Origin: Planctomycetota bacterium
GTDB lineage: Bacteria > Planctomycetota > Phycisphaerae > SM23-33
Length of the DNA: 64,000 bases
Assembly (NCBI GenBank): GCA_022705325.1
Contig: JAKJER010000016.1
Location: 62,001-126,000 of the forward strand
Reading direction: 5' to 3'
The notes beneath the pieces are model-generated. The model had not been told where the DNA came from, did not search any database, and saw nothing but the letters and a program-made list of their open reading frames with translations. Made by a program: the position numbers and the translations under genes. Below are positions 25,837-34,380 of this stretch, one piece after another (positions within the stretch are counted from its first letter, which is position 1; every line of letters starts with the position of its first letter).

Positions 25837-28008
25837 CTATCGCACGTGCAGCAGGAGCAGGCCGTCGCCGGGGATCGTGATCTTCACGCCTTCCGCGGCG
25901 AGCCTGGCGGCGTCCAGAACGCGCGGGTCTTTTTCCACGGCGGCGGGGGCGGATGTCGCAGCCCCAGCCACCAGCCGCGCCGAGGTCAGTCCGCTCAACG
26001 CGTGGGGCAGCTTGTCCGGATGTATCCGGCAGGTCACCTCTCGGCTCTCCGCGTCGAGGTTGGCCAGCAGGACGTACGCCTCGCCGGGACGGCTGTACAC
26101 GGCCGCCCCGCAGCGCGGGTGCGACAGGGAGACGGCCCGGGTCCGCCAGTCGGCGAAGCGGCAGGTGGAAAAGTCGCCGATCGGTTTGAGCACGCCCATC
26201 AGGTCGAAGATCTCGCCGCTGGCGGGCCAGGTCGCGGAGCCTCCCAGCAGCGCCTGGATCGCGAACAGCCGGTGCAGCCGCCGGGGCGACTGCGCCGTCA
26301 ACGTGCCGTAGCTGATGACGCCGCGCGGCACGGCGCCGGCGAACGTCCATTCCAGGGGCAGGTTCTCCAGGTCCGGCGCTCGGTCGGTCCACTTGCCGTA
26401 CCCCCATTCCGTCGCGACGACGTAGTCGGAGAAGTTCTCCGCCACGAACATCGGCGTGGTGGTGTTGTGGACGATGATCAGCCCGCCCGGGCCCACGCGC
26501 CGGCGCGTCCATTCCATCAGGTCCACCAGCTCGTCGACGTCCCAATGCCCCCGCCCCGGCGAGGCCGCGTCGCCGCCGCCCTCGTGACGGGCGTTGTAGC
26601 ACAGGAGCGACACGTTCCAGTCGTAGTACACCCCGTCCAGCGGGTGGTTCTTCAGCACCCGGTCGATGGAGAACTTCAGAAACTCCAGCCATCCCGACCG
26701 CAGGCACATCTGCGCGCCGAACTCCTTGCCGGGCTTGTAGAAGTTGTGCCGCAACTCGCCCTTGAGGTTCGTCCGGCCCCAGGCCTGGCCGTTCTTCTGG
26801 TACGCCTCGGTGCTCGGGTGCAGCTCCTTGTTGGAGAAATACGTGGCCGTGCGGATGCCCAGCCGGCGGCATTCGGCGAGGACCTTGTCGTAGCCGTCCA
26901 TGTCGGGGTAGGGCGGGTACGAGCCGTCGCGCCAGAACAGCCCGTCGCCGTAGTAATCGCCGTCGTTGTGGCAGTGGACGCTCTGGATGCCCTTGTCCGC
27001 CCAGCGGCGGATCTCGTCCGGGGCGACCCAGTTCCCGCGGTTGCGGTTGAACGACGTGTGCAGCCAGGGCTTCTGCGCCCGCCCGTCGCGGATCGGAAAG
27101 GCCAGGTAGTAGTCGAACGCGAAACTCGCCGGCAGCGCCACTCCCGTCTCGCTCCGCAGGGGCTCGATCTCCAACTCCAGCCCGGCTGGGTCGCGGCTGG
27201 GCTGAAGGACGAACCGTCCCTGCCCGCGCCGGCCCGTGAGCTGCACGTTCCATTGCGCCAGGTCCGACGACGCGAACCACTCCAGGCCCTCGACTCCCGG
27301 GTCGGTCAGCGTCACCGAGCGGGGGACCTGCGAGGTCCGCACGGGGCGGTCGGACGCCTGGCCCGGGCGGAGCTTGCCCCAGATGTTGCTGCCGAACGCG
27401 AAGGGCCCGACGCCTTGCTCTTCCGTCCGGCCGTCGCGGTAGCCGTAGTGCGTGAGCGAGCCGGCCACGACCGCCCGAACGGGGCAGACGCCTCCCGCCC
27501 GCAGGCCCGCAGCCGCGGTGAACTCCTTGCGCACCCGGACGTACCCCCAGCGGTAGCGATACGTGGACTTGACGCGGATGCCGCAGGCCCGCCCGTCGCC
27601 GCCCTTGAGTTCGCTCTCGACGGTCACGATCTCGCTCTGGTCTTCGCGCCGGTGGGCGACCGTGGCCGCCGAGTCGTTCAGGTCGGACCAGACCGCCCCG
27701 CCCTCGCCGAGGACCCGGCTCTCCAGCGGGCTCACCAGGAGATTGTCCGCCCGGCCGTGGGTCAGCGCGATCCGCGAGATCGCGCCGCCCCTCTTGAGGT
27801 CCTGCTCGACGCGGTAGTACGGCGTCTGGAGCCGCAGCACCCCCGACGCGTCGTCCCGCGTGACGGCGTAGGGTTGGGGCCAGGTCCGCCCGCTCGCGCC
27901 CGCGGGCGGGTCGCCCGCCGCCGCGCCCCCCAGCAGCAGCACCGCCAGCACGCCAACGAGGATCTGTTCTGTCCGCTTGGGCTGTCCGCAACTTGCAGGG
28001 GCGTTCAT
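25837..28008 (-). CDS. Exported glycosidase-like TIM-barrel protein
   Basis: The 723-residue protein has a signal or anchor (about 8-31, QILVGVLAVLLLGGAAAGD), a beta-sandwich N-terminal half (about 45-330) and a TIM-barrel-like half with text such as GIQSVHCHNDGDYYGDGLFW, DGVYYDWNVSLLCYN and TEWGYGKW. This arrangement resembles alpha-galactosidase-type (GH36/GH-D clan, DUF6259-like) proteins. The Asp in GVYYDWN would be in the usual nucleophile position, but I am not certain of the family. The start at 28008 is supported by AAAGGA about eight bases upstream; longer versions are not supported. It is divergent from the cytochrome fusion gene and does not obviously belong to an operon. Confidence 0.75.
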   Translation of the reverse strand: MNAPASCGQPKRTEQILVGVLAVLLLGGAAAGDPPAGASGRTWPQPYAVTRDDASGVLRLQTPYYRVEQDLKRGGAISRIALTHGRADNLLVSPLESRVLGEGGAVWSDLNDSAATVAHRREDQSEIVTVESELKGGDGRACGIRVKSTYRYRWGYVRVRKEFTAAAGLRAGGVCPVRAVVAGSLTHYGYRDGRTEEQGVGPFAFGSNIWGKLRPGQASDRPVRTSQVPRSVTLTDPGVEGLEWFASSDLAQWNVQLTGRRGQGRFVLQPSRDPAGLELEIEPLRSETGVALPASFAFDYYLAFPIRDGRAQKPWLHTSFNRNRGNWVAPDEIRRWADKGIQSVHCHNDGDYYGDGLFWRDGSYPPYPDMDGYDKVLAECRRLGIRTATYFSNKELHPSTEAYQKNGQAWGRTNLKGELRHNFYKPGKEFGAQMCLRSGWLEFLKFSIDRVLKNHPLDGVYYDWNVSLLCYNARHEGGGDAASPGRGHWDVDELVDLMEWTRRRVGPGGLIIVHNTTTPMFVAENFSDYVVATEWGYGKWTDRAPDLENLPLEWTFAGAVPRGVISYGTLTAQSPRRLHRLFAIQALLGGSATWPASGEIFDLMGVLKPIGDFSTCRFADWRTRAVSLSHPRCGAAVYSRPGEAYVLLANLDAESREVTCRIHPDKLPHALSGLTSARLVAGAATSAPAAVEKDPRVLDAARLAAEGVKITIPGDGLLLLHVR

Positions 28009-28231
28009 GAGGGGCGTCCTTTCGGCGGCAGGGGCTATCGTGATTATCGAATCTGCGCCCGCGCGATTGCCGCCCCCGGCCCGGCGCGGCCGCCGGCGCG
28101 GGGTTCTCGTCGCGGCACAACAGCCGACCCCGGCGTGCAAGAAGCCTCGCCGATCTTCCGTTCTACAAGGGACTCTCTGGCGAAGCGCTCGCCGGTTGTT
28201 TGACGCGCCGACTTCCTCAATGGAGCCAGAC

Positions 28232-29776
28232 ATGACCACCACCCAGCAACAGTCCCCCACGCAACGTCCGCCTGTCGCCTCGTCCGATTCGCCCGCCCCG
28301 GCCGACTCGCCGTACCTGTTTCGCCTGGCGCACTGGCTGCTGGGCGGGAGCATGATCGTCCTGTCCCTGACCGGGCTGAGCATTCACGCCAGTTCCCGCC
28401 CCGGCTGGTCGGTCTTCAACGGCCGACTGCCGGAGGGCCTCTGGGCCGGGCGGGTGGGCCTGTGGCACCTGGTCGCGGCGGCGGTCTTCCTGCCGGCGAT
28501 CCTGGCGGGCCTCTGGGCCTGCCGGAAACGGGGCCTCTTGCGGCGCGGCGCGCACCTGGCCCTGCTGGGCGGGGGATTGGCCATGGCGGTCACGGGCGCG
28601 CTGCGCCTGGAGACGCCCCCGGGCGACCTGTGGGGCCCGATCGCCGTGTTCATCCACGCCGCGCTGGGGCTGATCGCGCTGCCGGTGGTGTTCCTGTGGC
28701 ACGCCCTGTGCGGACTGACCTGGCGGCGGCGCCTCCTGGTGGCCTCGTTCCGTCCGTTCCGCGGCGCCAGGCTCAAGGCCCTCCTGGGCCTGGTGGTCCT
28801 GGCGGCGCTGACGACATGGGTGCTCGCGGGCTTCTGGCCCCTGGCCGCCCCCTGGCGGGTCCTGACGGTCAAGCGGATCGACGCGCGCGGCGGCGGCACG
28901 ACGGACCTGGCCGCCCTGCCCTGGGACCAGGCGTCCCCGCTGCGGGTCCGGCTGGCCGACGGCGCCAACCTCCGCGGCGGGCAGACGCTCATGACCCTCC
29001 GCGCCCTGCACGACGGGCAGGACCTGTTTGTCCGTGCCGAGTGGGAAGACCCCACCGAGGACCGCCTCTACCGCCCCTGGAAGAAGACCGCCGACGGATG
29101 GGAGCGCCTGACGGACTCGCCTGAGTACCCGAACGTCTACTACGAGGACAAGCTGAGCATGGTCTTCCCCATCGACTCGGCCTGGCAGTTCGGCGCGGCG
29201 GGCTGCCTGATCGACTGCCACGTCGACGCCAAGCAGGCCTACGGGTACAAGGGCGGGCCTGTCCGGATCGACTGCTGGCATTGGAAGGCGGCGCGGACCG
29301 ACCCGGTCGCCCAGGTCGACGACAAGTACTGGACCGCGTTGGACCCGGCCGGCGGCAGCGGGCGCAAGGCCGACCCGAAGTCCTCCGGCGGCTACAAGGA
29401 CAACGTGGACAAGGACAAGAAGGGCCCGGCCTGGCTGGGTGCGGCCCCGCTGGTTTTGGGCGGCGCCGGCGGCGCCCAGACCCGCCCGGCGCCGGAAGCG
29501 TGCACGAAGGAGGCGGCCGACAAGCTGCCGCCGGGCACGCTCGTGCCGGGCGTGACGGCTTCGCTCTTCGTCGGCGATCGCGGCGACGTGACCTGCCAGT
29601 CCGTCCACACGCACGGGCGCTGGACGGTGTACCTGCGGCGCCGCCTGGACACGGGCAGCGAGTTCGACGCCATCTTTGCCCCCGGCGGGCGGACGCCGTT
29701 CGGCATCGCGGCGTTCGACTGCACCTCCGACCGCCACGCCTACGCGCTGCGGCCGTGCTGGATGGTCTTCGAGTGA
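28232..29776 (+). CDS. Cytochrome b561-like membrane domain fused to an ethylbenzene dehydrogenase gamma-like heme domain
   Basis: The 514-residue protein begins with about 25 unstructured residues. A four- or five-helix membrane domain (about 30-205) follows, with histidines (FRLAHWLLGG, GLWHLVAAAV, FIHAALGLI) in places suited to b-type heme ligation. After another helix comes a soluble domain (about 220-514) resembling the EB_dh heme-binding family (LRALHDGQDLFVRAEWEDPTED, DKLSMVFPID). It contains a C-x3-C-H element (GCLIDCHVD, near residue 325), a possible covalent heme site. The protein probably passes electrons between the quinone pool and a periplasmic partner. The ATG at 28232 has GGAG six bases upstream; an ATG four codons earlier is possible. 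Confidence 0.8.
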   Translation: MTTTQQQSPTQRPPVASSDSPAPADSPYLFRLAHWLLGGSMIVLSLTGLSIHASSRPGWSVFNGRLPEGLWAGRVGLWHLVAAAVFLPAILAGLWACRKRGLLRRGAHLALLGGGLAMAVTGALRLETPPGDLWGPIAVFIHAALGLIALPVVFLWHALCGLTWRRRLLVASFRPFRGARLKALLGLVVLAALTTWVLAGFWPLAAPWRVLTVKRIDARGGGTTDLAALPWDQASPLRVRLADGANLRGGQTLMTLRALHDGQDLFVRAEWEDPTEDRLYRPWKKTADGWERLTDSPEYPNVYYEDKLSMVFPIDSAWQFGAAGCLIDCHVDAKQAYGYKGGPVRIDCWHWKAARTDPVAQVDDKYWTALDPAGGSGRKADPKSSGGYKDNVDKDKKGPAWLGAAPLVLGGAGGAQTRPAPEACTKEAADKLPPGTLVPGVTASLFVGDRGDVTCQSVHTHGRWTVYLRRRLDTGSEFDAIFAPGGRTPFGIAAFDCTSDRHAYALRPCWMVFE

Positions 29777-29798
29777 GACGGCAGCGGGCGGCCGGGCA

Positions 29799-32771
29799 TC
29801 ACGGCGCGGGCGGCAGGACGGGCACGCCCCAGAACGTCAGCGCCGCCACACCGTTCTGCCCGTACAGCAGGTTGTCCTGGCTCCAGGACGCGCTGTCGAG
29901 GTAGGTGATCTTCTCCGCCTTCGACGGCCCGCGCAGCTTGAGCCGGATCGTCTTGCCGTCCGCCCGGCCGGAGGCGACCTGTCCCTTTTGTCCGTTCAGA
30001 TAGAACTGGCTGACCAGCGCGTCGCTCCAGGCCATAGGCTGGTCGAACTCCAGGACGATCTCGTCTTGCTTGTCGCCGGCGAACCGGGCGCGTTGCAGGT
30101 CGGCCGGACCGACCGGGTTGTCGAAGACTCGCTTGTAGTTGTCCTGCTCGACCAAGGGGCAGATCAGGCGCGCCATCTCGGCGTAGCCTGCCGCGGGGTA
30201 ATGGCCCGGCCCGGGCGGCTTGATGCCCAGCGTGGACATGACCCGCAGATTGGAGAAGCCCGTGCGGAGACTCCGCTGCACCTCGCGCAGCACGTTGTCG
30301 GACCCGTTGACGCCCATCGCGCAGGACCGCGGCCAGATCTGGAACACGTAGTAGTGTTGGACGTTGGGGTAGTCCTGCTTCCACGCGGCGGCCAGGTCGA
30401 AGAAGTACCGGCGGTAGGTCTCCCATCCGAAGCCGCCGGTGGGCCCGTCGGCGCCCTGGTCGTTCTCGCCCTGGTGCCACAGGATGCCGCGGACGCCATG
30501 TGTCAGCCGGGCCTGGCGCACGCGCCACAGCAGCCGCCCGTAGATGGTGGACACGTCCTCGGAGTCGGCGTCGTTGCGCTGGTGCTGGTCGATCCGCGTG
30601 CCCCCGACGGCGCCGTTGAGGATGCAGATCGGCATCTTGTGCTCTTCGACCAGGCGACGGGCCAGTTCCATGCCCCAGTATCCGATCTGGAGCTTCCCGC
30701 CGGGGCTGCGATGCGCGGCGTTGCCCCAGAGGCGCAATCGCGCGCCGCGCGGGTCGCCGGCCGTGCTGCCGAAGGCGCGGATCCAGTCGCTGGAGTAAGT
30801 CGGGTCCTCCTTGCCGAAGTCCGTCGCCACCGCGTTGGACTGTCCGTTGATGAGGTAAACGTCTCCGCAGACCAGGTTGCCCGCCCGGTGGAGCACGGTC
30901 TCGCGGCCGGCGCTGACCGTGCCGAACTCCACGCGGAACTTTACCAGTCCGGGCTTGAGCGGCACGGACAGCGAGTATTGCCCGTCGGGGCCGGGCGCGC
31001 CCTTCTCGGTCCGCACCAGGTTGTCGCCGGCGTAGAGCCTCAGGAAGACCGACTCGCCCGGCTCCTTCAACGTCCCGTTGCAGTACAGCGTGCCCCGGTT
31101 CGCCTCGTCGCGGGCGTAGAACTGGTTGTCCTCGGGCATCTCGTCCTGGTCGGGCGTTCGGCGCACGTACGGGTCGGCGGGCGGCTCCTGCACCTGGATC
31201 GTCGCCGACGCCTCGACCGCCTGTCCGCCGTTGTCCAGGCGCAGCGTCACGGTCAGCGGCCCGCTGTTCTGCGACCGCAGGAGCAGGAGCTTGTCGTCCT
31301 GCGGCCGCTTCGTGACCGCGATGTCGGCGGTGCTCCACGCGAAGGACAGCTTGTCGGCGTTCTTGGCCCGCAGGGCGTCCAGGTTCGAGATGACGGGCAC
31401 GACCTCGACGGTCTTCCTGCCGTCCCAGCCGGCGGGGGCCCGGAGCGTGAAGGCCGGCTCGGGGATGTCCTCGCGAACGCGGACGGGGACGTCCACGCTG
31501 CGAATGGCGTCCGGATAGACGGCCTTGAGGCGAAGGGTGCAGGAGGCGTCGCCGTGCACGCGGCCGGCCTGGAACGTGAACGAGAGCCGGTCGACGGCGA
31601 CGACTTCCTCGCCGCTGTTGTCCTTTAGGACCCAGTAGATCTTCTGCGCCCCTCCCGCCCGGGCGGTCAGCTCAGCCGACCGGCCCTCGGGCACCTCCAC
31701 TTGCGCGGGCGAGACGGCGAAGGCGTCTCCCGGCTGGACCACCGGCCCGACCAGCGTCTGCATCGGCTTCTGGTTCTCGTATTCCAGGCGGACCCAGTCG
31801 GCCGAGCGGACGACCTTCGAGATGCGGATCTCGTCGACGTCGCCGACAAAGTCGTAGTTGTGGTACCACCCGCCGATCCACATCCTGGCCGGGGTCTTGA
31901 TCGACAGCGGGGCGCCCGGCCTGTCCGACACGCCGTCCAGCTTGCCGTTGATGTACAGGCGCGAGTCGCCCTTGCGGCAGGTGTGGACCACGTGGACCCA
32001 CCGGCCCATGGGGACCGTGCCGCCGCCGGCGACGTTGGCGCCGCTGAAGTAGCAGTCCATTTGCACGTGCGGCGGGCTGCGATAGTTCATGACCACCTTG
32101 CCCTGCGCCTGCTCGTTGCCCCACCCCAGGACCCGCCCGTTGGGCTTTTCGGGGCGGAACCACACCGACGAGCTATGCGGCTCGGCGCCCGTGGGGTAGT
32201 CGGGAATCTTGTCTCCGCAGAAGATCCCCTGCCTGCCGGCCAGGTGCCGCGCCGGACCGACCACCCCCCACACCGCCGTCGTGTCCACGTCCTTGGACTC
32301 CAGCGTGCCCACCTCGTCCCGCACCGGTTCGCTCATGTGCCACACGCTCAGGTAGCCGTTGGATTGGTTGAAGACGGCGGCACCGTTGGACTCGCCGGCC
32401 GCCCCCGCCTTGCCCCAGTGCATGCGGACCTCCTGCCGCGAATTGCCTTTGATCTCCGGCAGGCGCACCCAAACGCAGGCTGTGCCTTCGCGCGGGTCCC
32501 ACTGCTCGATCTGATAGGGCAGGGGCGTGCCGGCCGGCGTCGAGAAGCGGATATCCTCCCCGTGCGGGCCTGCCTGGCCGAAGTCGAAGAAGTCTTTGTG
32601 CAGCCGCACCAGCACGGGGAAGTCCTTCTCCGACGCCGCCGCGGGCAGGTTCGCCCCCTCGGGCGTGGTCAGCACGGCTATCGAGCCCGTATGCGCCCAG
32701 GACGCGTACGGCCCACCGGCTGACTGAACGAGCCCCGCCAACGCCATCAATCCGCAGATCATCGTGTTCAT
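29799..32771 (-). CDS. Secreted sialate O-acetylesterase-like protein with DUF2341 and LamG domains
   Basis: The 990-residue protein has a signal peptide (about 1-18), a DUF2341-like domain (about 40-140, PVLVRLHKDFFDFGQAGPHGEDIRF) and a LamG/concanavalin-like domain (about 150-330, ending VGDVDEIRISKVVRSADWVRLEYENQKP). Immunoglobulin-like modules follow (about 345-590), then an SGNH esterase domain of the SASA type (about 620-900). Catalytic blocks are GQSNA (block I Ser) and GILWHQGEND. It likely removes acetyl groups from acylated glycans outside the cytoplasm. The reading frame stays open for 400 more codons upstream, but that stretch is antisense to the aminotransferase gene, so the ATG at 32771 with its signal peptide is the start. 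Confidence 0.85.
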   Translation of the reverse strand: MNTMICGLMALAGLVQSAGGPYASWAHTGSIAVLTTPEGANLPAAASEKDFPVLVRLHKDFFDFGQAGPHGEDIRFSTPAGTPLPYQIEQWDPREGTACVWVRLPEIKGNSRQEVRMHWGKAGAAGESNGAAVFNQSNGYLSVWHMSEPVRDEVGTLESKDVDTTAVWGVVGPARHLAGRQGIFCGDKIPDYPTGAEPHSSSVWFRPEKPNGRVLGWGNEQAQGKVVMNYRSPPHVQMDCYFSGANVAGGGTVPMGRWVHVVHTCRKGDSRLYINGKLDGVSDRPGAPLSIKTPARMWIGGWYHNYDFVGDVDEIRISKVVRSADWVRLEYENQKPMQTLVGPVVQPGDAFAVSPAQVEVPEGRSAELTARAGGAQKIYWVLKDNSGEEVVAVDRLSFTFQAGRVHGDASCTLRLKAVYPDAIRSVDVPVRVREDIPEPAFTLRAPAGWDGRKTVEVVPVISNLDALRAKNADKLSFAWSTADIAVTKRPQDDKLLLLRSQNSGPLTVTLRLDNGGQAVEASATIQVQEPPADPYVRRTPDQDEMPEDNQFYARDEANRGTLYCNGTLKEPGESVFLRLYAGDNLVRTEKGAPGPDGQYSLSVPLKPGLVKFRVEFGTVSAGRETVLHRAGNLVCGDVYLINGQSNAVATDFGKEDPTYSSDWIRAFGSTAGDPRGARLRLWGNAAHRSPGGKLQIGYWGMELARRLVEEHKMPICILNGAVGGTRIDQHQRNDADSEDVSTIYGRLLWRVRQARLTHGVRGILWHQGENDQGADGPTGGFGWETYRRYFFDLAAAWKQDYPNVQHYYVFQIWPRSCAMGVNGSDNVLREVQRSLRTGFSNLRVMSTLGIKPPGPGHYPAAGYAEMARLICPLVEQDNYKRVFDNPVGPADLQRARFAGDKQDEIVLEFDQPMAWSDALVSQFYLNGQKGQVASGRADGKTIRLKLRGPSKAEKITYLDSASWSQDNLLYGQNGVAALTFWGVPVLPPAP

Positions 32772-32866
32772 CAAGAAGCCTGCTCTCCGTGCAAGAAAGA
32801 CTGAGTGTCCTTGCGCCCGCCGCGCCTTGGGGCGATTCCCGCGGAGGCATCGCCGCTTGGGTTGCG

Positions 32867-34183
32867 CTATTGGCTTGCCGCCGCCGCTTCCTCGGCGATG
32901 ATGCGGACGGCCTGTTCGATCACGCCGCCTTCCTGCGCGTAGTTGAGCCTCAGGCATTCGTGGCGGTGGGGCCAGTCCTGCTCGAGCCCGAAGAAGAAGC
33001 ATTCGCCCGGCACGATCAGGACGTTGCGCCGCTTGAGGCGCTCGTAGAGTTCGCGGGCGGGCACTCGCAGCCCTCGCAGCCACAGCCAGTGGAAGAACGC
33101 GCCCTCGCTGACGTGCAAGGCCCAGTCCAGGCCGGCTGCGTCGAACTCCCGTTGCATGACCTCCTGGGCGAAGCGGCTTCGCTGGAGGTAGAACGGGCGC
33201 AGGCGCTGCGGGCCGAGGTCGAGGATCTCGCCGCTTTCGACCAGCGGCAGGACGAGCTGCTGCCCGAGGTTGCCGTTGGCCAGTCCCACCACGGCGGTCA
33301 TCGCCTGGACGTCCGCGACCAGCGGGGCGGCTGCCACCACGATCCCCGTCCGCGCGCCGGGCAGACCCAGCTTGGACAGGCTGAACAGGTTCACCACGTG
33401 CGGGGCGAAGACCGGATGAACGTCCTCGAAGAGGATGCCCGGGAAGGGCGAGCCGTACGCGTTGTCCACGATCAGGACCGCGCCGAACCGCTCCGCCAGA
33501 TCGACCAGGCGGTTCAGCTCCGCCTGCGTCACCACGTTGCCCGACGGGTTGGTGGGGCGCGACAGGGCCATCGCCGCCACGTCGCCGCGCCGCAGGGCCT
33601 GCTCGATCGCCTCGAAGTCCAGGCAGTACTTGAACCGGCGCGCGGACGGGCCGGCCGGCCAGTCGATCAGCGGGCGGCACGACAGGAACGTGCCCGCCTC
33701 GACCACCTGGTCGGCATAGCCGACGTACTCGGGCGACAGGGGCAGCAGCAGGCGCCGCCGGTCCGCGGTGCGGCTGCGCCCACCCAGCAGGTTGAACAGG
33801 AAGAACGCCGCCGTCTGCGTGCCGTTGGTGACGGCGACGTTGGCGGCCTGCACGTCCCAGCCGAAGCTGCGGTGCAGAAGGGCGGCGAACGCCTCGCGGA
33901 ACGCCGGGTTGCCCCCCGGCGGGTCGTAGTTGCCCAACATGCGGTCGAACCCGCTCCCGCCGTCCAGCAGCTCCCGCATCCGCCGCCGCCAAAGCGTCTG
34001 GACCTCCGGCACGGCCGCCGGGTTGCCCCCGCCCAGCATGAGCATGTCCGCTCGGGTGGTGAGGGCCTGGCCCAGGTCTTCCATGAGGACGCGGATGCCG
34101 CTGTTGCCGGCGAGCTTCGCGCCGACGGCGGACAGACTGGGGCGGACGGGCGGTGGGGGACGGTCAGGATCTTGTGTCATCAT
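32867..34183 (-). CDS. avtA: Valine--pyruvate aminotransferase-like PLP enzyme
   Basis: The 438-residue fold-type I aminotransferase is recognised by NSGIRVLMEDLGQAL followed by LMLGGGNPAAVPE, very close to the AvtA signature. Other core elements are YDPPGGNPAFREAFA, VTNGTQTAAFFLFNLL, LSRPTNPSGNVVT and VDNAYGSPFP; the PLP-binding lysine is in FSLSKLGLPGARTG (near residue 270). AvtA transfers the amino group between valine and pyruvate, making alanine. It is cytoplasmic and lies downstream of nothing obvious on its strand, between large exported proteins. A weak ribosome site leaves a small doubt about which of the two leading ATG codons is used. Confidence 0.9.
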   Translation of the reverse strand: MMTQDPDRPPPPVRPSLSAVGAKLAGNSGIRVLMEDLGQALTTRADMLMLGGGNPAAVPEVQTLWRRRMRELLDGGSGFDRMLGNYDPPGGNPAFREAFAALLHRSFGWDVQAANVAVTNGTQTAAFFLFNLLGGRSRTADRRRLLLPLSPEYVGYADQVVEAGTFLSCRPLIDWPAGPSARRFKYCLDFEAIEQALRRGDVAAMALSRPTNPSGNVVTQAELNRLVDLAERFGAVLIVDNAYGSPFPGILFEDVHPVFAPHVVNLFSLSKLGLPGARTGIVVAAAPLVADVQAMTAVVGLANGNLGQQLVLPLVESGEILDLGPQRLRPFYLQRSRFAQEVMQREFDAAGLDWALHVSEGAFFHWLWLRGLRVPARELYERLKRRNVLIVPGECFFFGLEQDWPHRHECLRLNYAQEGGVIEQAVRIIAEEAAAASQ

Positions 34184-34380
34184 GCTCGTGCTCTATGCCC
34201 GCGGGGGCCCGCGGGCTGATGAGGATTGTCGGCATCCGAAACCGCCAAGGGAAGGAGAAAATCGTCGGCTGCTGGGGCCCGTGGCGGCGCGGGCCCTTCC
34301 GGGGCGGAGCGTGTGGACCTGCGGCGACAGGCATGGTAACCTGAAGACGATCGGCAGGCTCATTGCCCGGGAGCTTTGAG

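Noticed and set aside
25846..28203. 785-codon plus-strand open frame
   Set aside because: Antisense to the TIM-barrel glycosidase-like gene and without motifs.
27977..28231. Extended N terminus of the b561-EB_dh gene
   Set aside because: The extension overlaps the divergent glycosidase-like gene start; GGAG before the ATG at 28232 supports the shorter form.
29799..33992. Single 1397-codon esterase gene
   Set aside because: The upstream 400 codons are antisense to the avtA gene; the signal peptide at 32771 marks the true start.
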